Origin: Cryobacterium suzukii
Lineage (GTDB): Bacteria > Actinomycetota > Actinomycetes > Actinomycetales > Microbacteriaceae
Assembly: GCF_004403185.1 (NCBI RefSeq)
Contig: NZ_SOHJ01000004.1
Location: 372,001 to 436,000 of the forward strand
DNA: 64,000 nucleotides
Direction: 5' to 3'
The first letter of the stretch is position 1, and each line of letters opens with the position of its first letter. The notes beneath the pieces were generated by a model, which did not search any database, had not been told where the DNA came from, and was given only the letters and a program-made list of their open reading frames with translations. Shown here piece after piece: positions 47,054-56,346 of the stretch. A program made the translations under genes and the position numbers.

Positions 47054-47569
47054 CTAGTTCGCGGACTCCTGCTTCTCACGCAGCGCGTCGATGGTGCGAA
47101 CAGCCTTCGACAGCGGTGCCTGGAAGAGATAAGCGGCTCCGAACAGCGATGCCTTGAAGGCGCCGGCCAGCTTGGCCAGCAGCACCTCGCGGGATTCGAG
47201 GTCGGCAAGCTTGCCAACCTCCGCTGCGGTGAGCGGGTTACCGTCAAAGTAACCGCCCTTTACCACCAGGAGAGGGTTTGCCTTGGTAAAGGCACGCAGG
47301 GTCTTCGCGACGGCGACGGGGTCTCCGTGCACGAAGGCGATAGCGGACGGACCGACAAGTTCCTCGTCGAACGAGGTGATGCCGGCCTTGTTGGCCGCAA
47401 TCTTGGTGAGCGTGTTCTTTACCACGGCGTACGTGGCGTCCTCACTGATGGACGTACGCAGGCTCTTGAGCTGCGCAACAGTGAGACCGCGGTACTCGGT
47501 GAGCAGAACGGCGGTCGAGCTCTGGAATTTCTCCGTAAGCTCGGCGACCGTTGCTTCCTTGTTCGCCAT
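47054..47569 (-). CDS. rplJ: Ribosomal protein uL10
   Basis: 171 residues from the ATG at 47569 ([18 protein letters not shown]), which has AGGAGC before it. The L10 core [22 protein letters not shown] and [15 protein letters not shown] is intact. It anchors L12 dimers to 23S rRNA and binds its own leader RNA. Confidence 0.98.
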   Translation of the reverse strand: MANKEATVAELTEKFQSSTAVLLTEYRGLTVAQLKSLRTSISEDATYAVVKNTLTKIAANKAGITSFDEELVGPSAIAFVHGDPVAVAKTLRAFTKANPLLVVKGGYFDGNPLTAAEVGKLADLESREVLLAKLAGAFKASLFGAAYLFQAPLSKAVRTIDALREKQESAN

Positions 47570-47581
47570 GGTGCTCCTCAT

Positions 47582-47800
47582 TAATAATCATGTGCCGGGT
47601 AGCCCGGGGCGCAGACATGAAAAAAGCTCCAGCGCAGGGCGCCGGAGCTTGGGGAACAATCTGAAAGACTGTAACTGAACTTCGAACACCTGCGCGGGCC
47701 GTTCACGTGAATGAACCTTCGTCTGCACTTCTGTCTTTCAACATGGCGCAGCAACCGGCGGTCTGTGGCTAGAGATCAGCATAGGGGAACGCTCTGCACC
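47582..47800 (-). promoter_or_regulatory. rplJ leader with an attenuator-like hairpin
   Basis: Upstream of rplJ is a long leader. It ends in a hairpin at 47620-47650 (GCTCCGGCG...CGCTGGAGC in RNA sense) directly followed by six Ts on the minus strand, a proper terminator form. This fits the L10 leader class known in actinobacteria and firmicutes, where the L10-L12 complex binds the leader and controls read-through. The exact 5' end is not visible. Confidence 0.65.
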
Positions 47801-47828
47801 GTGCAAATCGCAAGCGGATGATAAATGG

Positions 47829-47873
47829 TTGACATTGGTCTACCAGTTACGTATAGTTGGCCGTTGTCAACTA
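47829..47873 (+). promoter_or_regulatory. Sigma70-type promoter with overlapping MarR operator
   Basis: TTGACA (47829-47834) and TATAGT (47852-47857) are 17 bases apart. The inverted repeat TAGTTG-N8-CAACTA (47854-47873) overlaps the -10 box and start region. This suits repression by the MarR protein encoded downstream. Confidence 0.75.
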
Positions 47874-47887
47874 ATTGCAGGAGTTTC

Positions 47888-49588
47888 ATGAGTCGCGCAT
47901 CTCGCCGCAGCACAGCATCCGTTCGCCACGCGCCCAACGCCGACGGGTCAATGAGTCACCGCCAGGTTTTGGAGTCCCTCTCTGGCCTGCTGCTGGGCAT
48001 GTTCGTGTCGATTCTGGCCGGCACGGTCGTCGCCACCTCGCTGCCCCTGATCATCTCCGACCTCAAGGGTGACCAGTCGGCCTACACCTGGGTGGTCACA
48101 GCCACCCTGCTAGCGACTACGGTCTCGACGCCCATCTGGGGCAAGTTTGCCGACCTGTTCAATCGCAAGCTACTCATTCAGCTCGCCCTCGTGGTCTTCG
48201 TGCTCGGCTCGGCCCTGGCCGGATTCGCTCAAAACACCGACACGCTCATCGTGTTCCGCATCATGCAGGGACTCGGCGGCGGCGGTCTTGCCGCCCTCAG
48301 CCAGATCATCATGGCCGACATCATCAGCCCCCGCGAGCGCGGCCGCTACGCCGGCCTGTTCGGCGCAGTCATGGCCCTCGGCACCATCGGCGGCCCGCTG
48401 CTCGGCGGCGTTGTAACGGATGCCTTCGGCTGGCGCTGGAACTTCTTCATCGCGCTGCCCGTCGCCATTGTGGCCATCATCCTGCTGCAGGTCACCCTGC
48501 ACCTACCCGAGCGGGTTAAGCGTGTGGTCAGCATCGACTACCTCGGCATCGTGCTAATCAGCGCCGGTGTGTCACTCCTGTTGATCTGGGTCACCCTCGC
48601 GGGCAACTCGTTTGAGTGGGCGTCACTGCCTTCGTCTGCCATGGTGCTCGGTGCGGCCATTTTGCTGCTCATAGCCGTGATCGTGGAGTTCAAGGCGAAG
48701 GAACCGATCATTCCGCTCGACCTGTTCAAGAATCGCACCGTCACCCTGGCCGTTATCGCGAGCCTCTCGGTGGGCGTCGCCATGTTCGGCACCTCGGTCT
48801 TTCTCAGCCAGTACATGCAACTTGCTCGCGGTGCAACGCCGACCGAGTCTGGCCTGCTGACCATCCCGATGATGGGCGGGCTGCTGATCTCCTCCACGTT
48901 CTTCGGCAACCTGATCAGCCGCACCGGTAAGTGGAAATCGATCATGGTCTCCGGCAGCGTGCTCGTGCTGGCCGGCTCGCTGCTGCTCGGGTCACTGCGC
49001 TACGACACGAGCCTGGTCTTCGTAGGCGTGTTCATGTTCATCCTTGGCGCCGGCGTTGGCATGATCATGCAAAACCTCGTGCTCGTTGTGCAGAACACCG
49101 TTGAAATCACGCACCTCGGCGTGGCCACCAGCACCGTCACCTTCTTTCGCAGCCTCGGCGGCACCGTGGGTGTTGCGGTGATGGGCTCCGTGCTCGGCAC
49201 CGTGGTGGCCCAATACATCCGTGACGGTACCGGCGCTCTCAGCCCGGCCAATCGGGCTGTCGCCGCAGAGACCGTAGGCGACGGCACCATTCCGCAGGTG
49301 TCGCTGCTACCGGCGGCCCTGCGCGTTGTCGTCGAGTCGGCCTACGGGATGGGAGTGGGCAACGTGTTCCTGCTCATGGTTCCCCTGGCCGTGATCACCC
49401 TCGTGACGATCGCCCTGCTGCCCAACATTCCGCTGGGGACCATGACCGGCATCGATCGGGAGCGGTCTGCCGCTGCTGGCGAGGCCGCTTCACCGGCGAC
49501 CGGCCGGATCCTGGTCGACGTGAGTACGGCATCCGTTGCCCTGCCGCCGTCAGAGCCGGAATTGGATGAAGGTAAAATTCGATCATGA
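47888..49588 (+). CDS. MFS multidrug transporter, EmrB/QacA type (DHA2)
   Basis: 566 residues. The ATG at 47888 follows GCAGGAG; an ATG at 47825 lies upstream of the promoter so is rejected. About 14 TM helices, with the WGKFADLFNRK loop (motif A), RIMQGLGGGGLAALSQ (motif B) and AVMALGTIGGPLLGGVVTDAFGWRWNFFI (motif C). It would expel drugs with proton import. It overlaps its MarR regulator by 4 bp. Confidence 0.93.
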   Translation: MSRASRRSTASVRHAPNADGSMSHRQVLESLSGLLLGMFVSILAGTVVATSLPLIISDLKGDQSAYTWVVTATLLATTVSTPIWGKFADLFNRKLLIQLALVVFVLGSALAGFAQNTDTLIVFRIMQGLGGGGLAALSQIIMADIISPRERGRYAGLFGAVMALGTIGGPLLGGVVTDAFGWRWNFFIALPVAIVAIILLQVTLHLPERVKRVVSIDYLGIVLISAGVSLLLIWVTLAGNSFEWASLPSSAMVLGAAILLLIAVIVEFKAKEPIIPLDLFKNRTVTLAVIASLSVGVAMFGTSVFLSQYMQLARGATPTESGLLTIPMMGGLLISSTFFGNLISRTGKWKSIMVSGSVLVLAGSLLLGSLRYDTSLVFVGVFMFILGAGVGMIMQNLVLVVQNTVEITHLGVATSTVTFFRSLGGTVGVAVMGSVLGTVVAQYIRDGTGALSPANRAVAAETVGDGTIPQVSLLPAALRVVVESAYGMGVGNVFLLMVPLAVITLVTIALLPNIPLGTMTGIDRERSAAAGEAASPATGRILVDVSTASVALPPSEPELDEGKIRS

Positions 49589-50025
49589 CCATTATCACCA
49601 CGGATGCTGCCGTGGCGGCCGTCGAGGAGCAGATGACGGTGCTGGCGGGGAACATCCGCGCCAGCATGCGCGATGCTGCCCTGTGCATCGACCCGACCCT
49701 GCAGCCGTTCGGGCTCAAGCTCATGCGCACGCTCGAGCGTTGCGGGCCGACCCCCGCAGGCGCCCTGGCCGAGAATCTGGTGGTCGACAAGAGCATCATC
49801 AGCCGCCAGGCCAGAGCGCTGCACGATCTGGGACTGATCAAGACGCAGACCGACAACGACGATGGACGGGTGAAGCATTTCGCGCTCACCCCGCTCGCCG
49901 TGAAAAAGCTCGCCGAGGTGCGCGCCAACAAGTCGACACGTCTGCTCAGCCGTCTACAGAACTGGTCTGGCGAAGATCTCACCCGGTTCGCCGAGCTGCT
50001 CGCCCGGCTGAACACTCCCGACTGA
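49585..50025 (+). CDS. MarR-family regulator
   Basis: 146 residues. Winged helix core LKLMRTLERCGPTPAGALAENLVVDKSIISRQARALHDLGLIKTQTDNDDGRVKHFALT, with the wing DGR. It probably represses its own operon and the MFS gene by binding the palindrome at 47854. Confidence 0.9.
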   Translation: MTIITTDAAVAAVEEQMTVLAGNIRASMRDAALCIDPTLQPFGLKLMRTLERCGPTPAGALAENLVVDKSIISRQARALHDLGLIKTQTDNDDGRVKHFALTPLAVKKLAEVRANKSTRLLSRLQNWSGEDLTRFAELLARLNTPD

Positions 50026-50057
50026 CCCGCGTCCGGCCAGCTCGTCAGGCCAGCTCG

Positions 50058-51593
50058 TTAGGCCAGGGGCAGCGAGACACGGAAGGTTGTGTGGCCGGGG
50101 CGGCTGTCGACGGTGACCTCGCCGTGGTGCGCGGCGACGACCGCGGCCACGATGGCCAAACCGAGGCCGGTGCTTCCGGTACTCGGCGCGCCCGCGGCAT
50201 TGGCGGCGCGAAAACGTGAGCTGTCGCCGCGGGCAAAACGCTCGAACAGGGTGGCCGTGAGCTCCTCGGGGATGCCGGGACCGCCATCCGTCACCGTTAT
50301 CACCGCGCGTTCGTCGTGCTCGGCGAGCGCGACCAGAACCGTGGTGCCAGCAGCTGTGTGCACCCGGGCATTGGCGAGCAGGTTAGCGACCACCTGACGC
50401 AGGCGCGCTTCGTCACCGATCGCTTCGACGGGTTCTTCGGGCAGGTCGAGGTTCCAGACGTAATCGCGGCCGGCCGCGTGGGCATCGCTGACGGCGTCGA
50501 CGAGCAGCCTGGTGAGATCCACCGGCTGCATGTCGAGTTCGCGGCCCTCATCGAGGCGGGCGAGCAACAGCAGGTCTTCAACCAGCCCGGTCATGCGCAC
50601 CGACTCCGACTCGATGCGACCGAGTGCGTGCATCGCATCGGGCGGTAGCTGTTGGCCGCTGCGCCGGGTGAGTTCGGAATAGCCACGAATGGAAGCCAAC
50701 GGCGTGCGCAGCTCGTGGCTCGCGTCGGCGACGAACTGGCGCACCTTGCGTTCGCTTGCCTGCCGCGCTTCGAGGGCGCGGTCGACGTGGTCGAGCATGC
50801 GGTTGAGCGCCGCGCCGACCCGGCCCACCTCGGTGCGCGGGTCGGTGTCACCGGCCGGAACCCGGTCGCTAAGGGACACCTCGCCGCGGTCCAGGGGCAG
50901 CTGCGCCACCCTCGTGGCCGTCGCTGTCATGCGTTGCAGGGGACGCAGGGCCAGCCGCACCACCCAGGCGGCAATGACGGCGACCACAACGAGCCCGGCC
51001 AGCGAGACCAGACCGATGATCACAGCCAGCTGGGCTGCCGTGGCCGCCACTCCGGTCAGCGGCAAACCGACCAGGTAGAGCGTGCCGGAGCGGGACGTTT
51101 CGGCCTGCACTCGATAGTCACCGAGCTCGCCGCCGAGATTGACGGTCACGGGCGCCGACTGGTTGACGTGGTCGGCCAGCAGCTGCACCTGCTGGGCCGT
51201 GAGCGCTTCGATCGCGCCGCTGCGGTCGTCGGTATAGCCGGTGGTGATGGTGGATCCATCGTAGACGAGCGCGAGCAGACCGGGCGGTTGGGCGGGTCCG
51301 CTGAGAATGCTGTCGGCCGTCGGCGTGCCGAAGTAGGGGCTCCCCGGTAGATCACCAGGACGATCGCCGTCGTTGTCGCCGACGCCGCCAAGCGCAGCAC
51401 CCGAACGGTCGGCGGCGGAGGCAAGTTGCACGTCGAGGCGGTCGAGCAGGGATGCGCGCAGAATGACCACGCTCACGACGCCGATCGTCATGCTGACGAG
51501 GGCGAGCAGCCCGACCACGGTGAGCACGAGGCGCCGCTGCAGCGTCCAGGGCGAGCGGGGTCGGCCGCGGCGGCGCGGCATCCGCTGCTGCAT
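50058..51593 (-). CDS. HAMP-domain sensor histidine kinase
   Basis: 511 residues. TM1 about 22-46, an extracytoplasmic sensor of about 135 residues, TM2 about 186-214, HAMP (215-275), then HisKA with H293 in FVADASHELRTPLASIRGYSEL. The ATPase part shows NLLANARVHT, VTDGGPGIPEE and TGLGLAIVAAVVAAHHG. It resembles TcrY/MprB kinases. The ligand is unknown. Overlaps the response regulator by one base. Confidence 0.93.
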   Translation of the reverse strand: MQQRMPRRRGRPRSPWTLQRRLVLTVVGLLALVSMTIGVVSVVILRASLLDRLDVQLASAADRSGAALGGVGDNDGDRPGDLPGSPYFGTPTADSILSGPAQPPGLLALVYDGSTITTGYTDDRSGAIEALTAQQVQLLADHVNQSAPVTVNLGGELGDYRVQAETSRSGTLYLVGLPLTGVAATAAQLAVIIGLVSLAGLVVVAVIAAWVVRLALRPLQRMTATATRVAQLPLDRGEVSLSDRVPAGDTDPRTEVGRVGAALNRMLDHVDRALEARQASERKVRQFVADASHELRTPLASIRGYSELTRRSGQQLPPDAMHALGRIESESVRMTGLVEDLLLLARLDEGRELDMQPVDLTRLLVDAVSDAHAAGRDYVWNLDLPEEPVEAIGDEARLRQVVANLLANARVHTAAGTTVLVALAEHDERAVITVTDGGPGIPEELTATLFERFARGDSSRFRAANAAGAPSTGSTGLGLAIVAAVVAAHHGEVTVDSRPGHTTFRVSLPLA

Positions 51594-52339
51594 TAAGCGG
51601 TTTTCAGCATGTAGCCGGCGCCACGCACCGTGTGAATCATCGGGTTTCGGCCGGCATCGATCTTCTTGCGCAGGTAGGAAATGTAGATCTCGACGACGCT
51701 CGACTTGCCGCCGAAGTCGTAGCTCCAGACCCGGTCGAGAATCTGCGCCTTGCTGAGTACCCGGCGGGGGTTGCGCATGAGAAAGCGCAGCAGTTCGAAC
51801 TCGGTCGCGGTCAGCTCGATGGCGTCGCCATCGCGGAACACCTCGTAGCTGTCTTCGTCGAGTGTGAGGTCCCCGACGGTGATACGCGGGTCGGTCGAGT
51901 CAGCCACGGCGAGGGTGGAGCGGCGAATGAGGCCGCGCAGCCGAGCAACGACCTCTTCGAGGCTGAACGGCTTGGTGACGTAATCGTCGCCACCGGCGGT
52001 GAGCCCCGCGATGCGGTCGTCGAGCGAGTCCTTGGCGGTGAGAAAGAGTACGGGAGTCTCGTAGCCGTCGGCGCGCACCCGCTGCAACACCTGCAAGCCA
52101 TCGATGTCGGGCAGCATGATGTCGAGCACGATGGCGTCCGGCCGAAATTCGCGGGCGATGGTGAGTGCCTGGCGGCCTTCGCCGGCGGTGCGCACCTCCC
52201 AGCCTTCGTAGCGCAGGGCCATCGAAAGCAGGTCCGTGAGGGTGGGTTCGTCGTCAACAACCAGAACCCGGATGGCACTGCCGTCGGCCTTGGTCAGGCG
52301 CGGGCCGTGGCCGGTGTGGGTGCTCTCACGTGTGCTCAT
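51593..52339 (-). CDS. OmpR-family response regulator
   Basis: 248 residues from the ATG at 52339. Receiver with acidic pair VVDDE (29-31), phosphoacceptor D73 in AIVLDIMLPDIDG and conserved Lys in TKPFSLEEVVARL. DNA-binding winged helix ELTATEFELLRFLMRNPRRVLSKAQILDRVWSYDFGGKSSVVEIYISYLRKKID. Partner of the downstream kinase. Confidence 0.94.
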   Translation of the reverse strand: MSTRESTHTGHGPRLTKADGSAIRVLVVDDEPTLTDLLSMALRYEGWEVRTAGEGRQALTIAREFRPDAIVLDIMLPDIDGLQVLQRVRADGYETPVLFLTAKDSLDDRIAGLTAGGDDYVTKPFSLEEVVARLRGLIRRSTLAVADSTDPRITVGDLTLDEDSYEVFRDGDAIELTATEFELLRFLMRNPRRVLSKAQILDRVWSYDFGGKSSVVEIYISYLRKKIDAGRNPMIHTVRGAGYMLKTA

Positions 52340-52407
52340 CCTGATGAGTATCCGGCAGTTGCCTATGAACACGCTATGAGTGCGCCGTCAGATGCCTGTG
52401 GCCCTCC

Positions 52408-53532
52408 TTAGCCGATCAGGGCGGCCAGCAAGGCCGGCGCGGGCACGCGTGCCTCGCTGGCCGGAACGAAGAGTCGCTGGCAGCCGTCAAGCTCAACCTG
52501 GATCGGACTGGCCAGCCGGGTGCCGGCCCGCCCGGGCCAGAGCACCGCGAATCGGGTGAGGTCGGCCGTACACGCGGGCGCCTGCGGAGCGGATGCTGCG
52601 GCCGGCAGCAGCGCCGCGGCATCCGCTTCGAGGGTGGTCGCGCTTTCGAAGGTGCCGGACCGCAGAGTCAGCATGGAGTCCAGCGCCTCGTCGCTAAATT
52701 CCGTGCCCTCAATGTCTCTCAGCTCCCGGGGCTCGGATTCGGTGACCGGGTCCACCGTGTAGAAGCAGACGCTGGCGCCGTCGACGCCGTCATAGGACGG
52801 TACCTCTGCCGGGGGCACGGGAATCGGCTGCGGATTTTCGCCGACCTCACCGGTGGTGTACGTCTGCAAGCCCGTCACGCCAAACAGCAGTGACTGCTCC
52901 GGCGTGCCAGTGCTCATGACGCAGCCGGCGTCGAGGGCCGGGCGGGTGACCTCCAGCACGAGTGGCAGTTTCACCGTATCGGTCAGTTCGAGTTGATCGA
53001 GCGCTGTCGACGTCGCCCGCTTGGTTTTTCCGCAGGCGGTACGGGGCCAGGCCGCCCGCATGGCGTCACCCGTGGCGTTTTCAAGCCAGAGCTCGGGCAC
53101 GAGCTCCATGTCGGCGGTGCAAGCCTGATTGAGTCCGGCTTGGTCGCTGGGTTCGGCGAGCGCTGACAGCAGCGGGCCGAAGTCGCCGTTGCGGGTTTCG
53201 ACCGTCACGGCTGCCCAGCGGCCCTGGTCGTCGTCGACGCTGCCATAGAAAGTACAGAGGTACGCGGAGACCGGTTCGAAGTCGGCCGGAACCCTGCCTG
53301 GCTCCGGTGCGTCGGGGTGCGTGGCCGTCAGATCGGTCTGGGTCGAAGTGCCTTCCGGAAAAACCATCCAGTTGAAATTGAGGTTGGGCGCCTGGCAGTC
53401 GACGTCGGTGACGAGCTGCGCGACCGGAGTGCCAGTGGCGGCGGGGTAGCCGGGGAGGCCGGCGCATCCACTGAGCAGCAGGGCCAGCGTGGCGGCCCCG
53501 GCGAGCGCGAATCGAACTGGGTAGTGCGCCAT
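52408..53532 (-). CDS. Lipoprotein of unknown function
   Basis: 374 residues with lipobox LLLSGCAGLPG. Mature part has several scattered cysteines (VDCQAPN, YLCTFYG, NQACTADM, RTACGK, GCVMS) that could form disulfides, and two related halves by eye. Same strand as the two-component system; may belong to its regulon. No family recognised. Confidence 0.7.
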   Translation of the reverse strand: MAHYPVRFALAGAATLALLLSGCAGLPGYPAATGTPVAQLVTDVDCQAPNLNFNWMVFPEGTSTQTDLTATHPDAPEPGRVPADFEPVSAYLCTFYGSVDDDQGRWAAVTVETRNGDFGPLLSALAEPSDQAGLNQACTADMELVPELWLENATGDAMRAAWPRTACGKTKRATSTALDQLELTDTVKLPLVLEVTRPALDAGCVMSTGTPEQSLLFGVTGLQTYTTGEVGENPQPIPVPPAEVPSYDGVDGASVCFYTVDPVTESEPRELRDIEGTEFSDEALDSMLTLRSGTFESATTLEADAAALLPAAASAPQAPACTADLTRFAVLWPGRAGTRLASPIQVELDGCQRLFVPASEARVPAPALLAALIG

Positions 53533-53682
53533 CTGTTCCCCCGATTGGTTGCCGTCGTCTCAGGCTAACGACCCCAGATCTCGTCGCGATAACGATTCTC
53601 ACGGCAAGCGGATGCGTGACTTCGGCTCTCAGCGCCCGTGGCGGTGGCGCGCCGACCGTGCGCGCGGGCACACAATAGAGAA

Positions 53683-54342
53683 GTGCCAAATTCCACGCTG
53701 TCTCTCTTCGACCTGGACCAGCCTTCGGAGCACCCCGCTGTATTCGCTGTGCTGCCGGCACCGGCGCCGCATACGCTGCGCATCGTCGCCGACTCCAACG
53801 ACAGGGTGGCTTGGCTGCGCGCGCGCAACCAGGGCATCACCGCAACGGATGTCGCGAAACTGTCGACCCCGAAATCCATCGTGAACGCCGCGCACGACAA
53901 AATGCACGGCACAAGCTTCTCCGGCAACAGCTACACCGACCATGGTCGCGCCCGAGAACCCGTCATCGCCGCCTGGGTTCTGGAAAACTACGGCATCGAG
54001 CCGAGTACCAACCTGTTTCGGTCGCTCTCGCATCCGCGGCACCTGGCCACACCCGACGGCGTCGGCGTCGTGGCCGGGGGTGACCTGCACCTGGCCGAGA
54101 TCAAGACCACGAGCAAGCCCTGGCGCAGCATTCCACGCAGCTATTTGCGGCAGGTGTGGTGGCAGCAATATGTGCTCGGGGCCGATCGCACCCTGCTGGT
54201 CTGGGAAGAGCACCTCGATTTCATTCCGGTGGCGGCCGTGCCCGAATGTCGCTGGATCGAGCGGGACGAAGACCAGATCGCCATTCTGGTCGGCCTCGCC
54301 AATGCCCTGATCGATAACCTCGACGAGCAGGCCCGCCGCTAG
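53683..54342 (+). CDS. YqaJ-like recombinase/exonuclease domain protein
   Basis: 219 residues from the GTG at 53683. The pattern WLRARNQGITATDVAKL...GRAREPVIAAWVLENYGIEP, GGDLHLAEIKTTSKPW and SYLRQVWWQQYVLGADRTLLVWEE matches the YqaJ/lambda-exonuclease fold, with catalytic E-x-K. Many homologues are phage or plasmid genes, but stand-alone chromosomal copies occur in this family of bacteria. No phage genes are near. Confidence 0.82.
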   Translation: MPNSTLSLFDLDQPSEHPAVFAVLPAPAPHTLRIVADSNDRVAWLRARNQGITATDVAKLSTPKSIVNAAHDKMHGTSFSGNSYTDHGRAREPVIAAWVLENYGIEPSTNLFRSLSHPRHLATPDGVGVVAGGDLHLAEIKTTSKPWRSIPRSYLRQVWWQQYVLGADRTLLVWEEHLDFIPVAAVPECRWIERDEDQIAILVGLANALIDNLDEQARR

Positions 54343-54357
54343 CCTCCCTCTCTGTTT

Positions 54358-54433
54358 GCGGACGGGGCCCGGGCCCCGTCCGCGGGCCCAGGTTATAAAC
54401 TGGGCCCGCGGTCCGGGCCCGGGCCCCGTCCGC
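54358..54433. repeat. Composite GC-rich palindrome, copy 3 (three units)
   Basis: 26-bp unit (54358-54383, perfect, outer bases GCG/CGC), then the 24-bp unit (54384-54407, one change GGTTATAAAC), then a second 26-bp unit (54408-54433) with two mispaired positions. It lies between two co-directional genes and directly upstream of the next gene. Confidence 0.85.
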
Positions 54434-54468
54434 GATGCGTGGGCGCGGGATGCAGCAGAATGGGGAGC

Positions 54469-55446
54469 ATGGCTCCTGAATTCGAACTGCCGCAGACCAT
54501 GCGCGCCCTGGTTATCGACGAGACCGGTGGCCCCGAAGTGCTGCACCTGGCCGATCGAATGCTGCCACGCCAGATTGTCGACGAGGTTTTGGTCAAGGTC
54601 ATCGCGGCCGGCCTCAACCCGATCGACGCCAAGACCCGGTCGGGCAAGGGCGTCGCCGCTGCGATCGAGAACTTCCCGGCCATTCTCGGCAACGACTTCA
54701 GCGGCGTCGTCGTGCGGGCTGCCTTCGAGGCAGCGCCACTCCAGCCGGGCGATGCCGTCTACGGCATGGGCCGGGTGCCGCGCATCGGCGGCAGCTTCGC
54801 CGACTACGTCTCGGTGTCGAGCATGAGCGTCACCCGCAAGCCCGCCCGACTCAGCCACGCCGAGGCGGCCGCTGTTCCCCTCGCGGCCTTGACCGCGTGG
54901 GGAATGGTCAAGTTGGCCGAGGCTGCCCCGGGGCAGCGCATGCTCGTGCACGCCGGCAGTGGCGGCGTCGGTCACTTCGCGGTGCAGTTCGCCCGAGTCT
55001 TGGGCGCGCACGTGACCGCGACGGGGTCGACCCGCAACCTCGACTTTCTGCGAGAGCTCGGCGCCGACGAGGTCATCGACTACACGACAACGCGCTTCGA
55101 AGACGTGGTCCACGACCTCGACTCGGTCATCGACCTCATTGGCAACGTGCACGACAACACCGGCACCCGCTCCCTCGCTGTGCTACGCCCCAGCGGCCTG
55201 CTCGTGAACGCCCCGACCGGCAGCTGGCCGACCCTGGCAGCGGATGCCGCAGCAGCGGGCCGACGCGCAACCGGTTTCAAGGTGTCCCCCGACGCGCGCG
55301 CGCTCGACGAAATCTCGGCGCTGCTCGACGCGGGTATCGTGCGGGTGCACGTCGACTCGGTGTTCGAGCTCGCCGACGGTGCCGCGGCCCATCGGCTGCT
55401 CGAGGAGGGTCACACCCGCGGCAAGATCGTGCTGCGCGTGTCGTAA
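54469..55446 (+). CDS. NADP-dependent quinone oxidoreductase-like (MDR family)
   Basis: 325 residues from the ATG at 54469. GroES-like domain starts MRALVIDETGGPEVLHLADR, with ILGNDFSGVVV. The nucleotide site is HAGSGGVGHFAVQFARVLGAHVTATGS. No zinc-binding cysteines, as in QOR-type members. Acts on quinones or enones; no pathway context. Confidence 0.88.
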   Translation: MAPEFELPQTMRALVIDETGGPEVLHLADRMLPRQIVDEVLVKVIAAGLNPIDAKTRSGKGVAAAIENFPAILGNDFSGVVVRAAFEAAPLQPGDAVYGMGRVPRIGGSFADYVSVSSMSVTRKPARLSHAEAAAVPLAALTAWGMVKLAEAAPGQRMLVHAGSGGVGHFAVQFARVLGAHVTATGSTRNLDFLRELGADEVIDYTTTRFEDVVHDLDSVIDLIGNVHDNTGTRSLAVLRPSGLLVNAPTGSWPTLAADAAAAGRRATGFKVSPDARALDEISALLDAGIVRVHVDSVFELADGAAAHRLLEEGHTRGKIVLRVS

Positions 55447-55522
55447 TGGTCAAGGTCGGCCATCAAGAGGGCTCACCCGCGACACCCGGCTCGCTGGCAT
55501 CCGCTGCCCGCGTGCGAGTTCG

Positions 55523-55678
55523 TCAGGGGTCAAGCGCGCCTCTGGCGGCTATGAATCCGGCATAGCCGAAAAGCGCGACGGTCAGCACAGGGATGATCCA
55601 ATCCCGGTTTGCCCCGTTGACCACGTTGGTGACATAGCCGACATAGGGAACCGCGTACCAGAGCTGGCCCCGAATCAT
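55523..55678 (-). pseudogene. C-terminal remnant of a SipW-type signal peptidase
   Basis: The frame reads MIRGQLWYAVPYVGYVTN followed by a TM-like segment WIIPVLTVALFGYAGFIAAR. This is the usual end of SipW-like signal peptidases (VRGxLWYxVPYxGYV then TM), but the catalytic Ser and His parts are missing upstream. The frame before it (GAPQAVPSRFAKAG...) does not match. An intact SipW-type gene lies 2 kb away. Confidence 0.45.
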
Positions 55679-56346
55679 GACTGCCGGTCCAGCCGAGGCG
55701 CTCGAGACTAGAGACGTTGTCAAAAGATCACCGGCCTTCGCGAATCGAGAGGGTACCGCCTGCGGGGCGCCCACCGTCGCGTCGTGGGCACCCCGGCACA
55801 GGCCGGCTACTGCTGGGCGAGCGTGACCGCCATATCCTGGAAGCAACCGAACCGAGCATCATGGTGAGCGTGTTCACAAGTGAAACCTTTCGAGTACTGG
55901 TCTGAAAACGTCGGGTGATCGCAGGCCAAAATCGGAAGGAGTGGAGCAACGGTAAAGAAACCGCTACGTAACCGGCGTTGGGACGCCAGGGTTGCGGCTG
56001 GCAGCCACGGCTCTGGGTATTGAGCCATGAATTGCTACAACTCGTCCGTGATTTTCTTGGTTGTAGCTGCATCCGCGATTCTCACACTAGATGGGACAGA
56101 CAGATTTGTCTGTCCCGCTCCAACCCCCAGAATGGGGAATCATGATTTTGTGCATATACGGTGCTTTTATCGCGTATTCATACGGCTTTGCGCTGATTTG
56201 CCATGTTTTTCGTAGACGCACCGACGTTTTGACCTCTCTGCTTCCTCGGTGAGCCACACCGGAGCAGCCGAAGACAGAGCGTTCTACCTCCGAATTGGTC
56301 TACGCGCCGGGAGGGTCCACACTGGACTTCTCACGAGGAGACGCCC
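55679..56346. other. Gap without a supported gene, with a hairpin
   Basis: About 670 bases, partly AT-richer than the surroundings (notably 55870-56220). The frames in it are short or Ser/Arg-rich. A perfect 10-bp hairpin lies at 56093-56116 (GGGACAGACA-GATT-TGTCTGTCCC) without a T-run. Taken with the signal-peptidase remnant, this looks like decayed or inserted DNA. Confidence 0.5.

Noticed and set aside
53683-54342. YqaJ-like gene as part of a prophage
   Set aside because: No recT, capsid, tail or integrase genes nearby; neighbours are ordinary chromosomal genes.
53629-55152. Long minus-strand frame opposite the YqaJ-like and oxidoreductase genes
   Set aside because: Shadow of two convincing plus-strand genes; it also runs through the palindromic repeat.
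56093-56116. 10-bp hairpin as a terminator
   Set aside because: No T-run on either strand and no gene ends near it.
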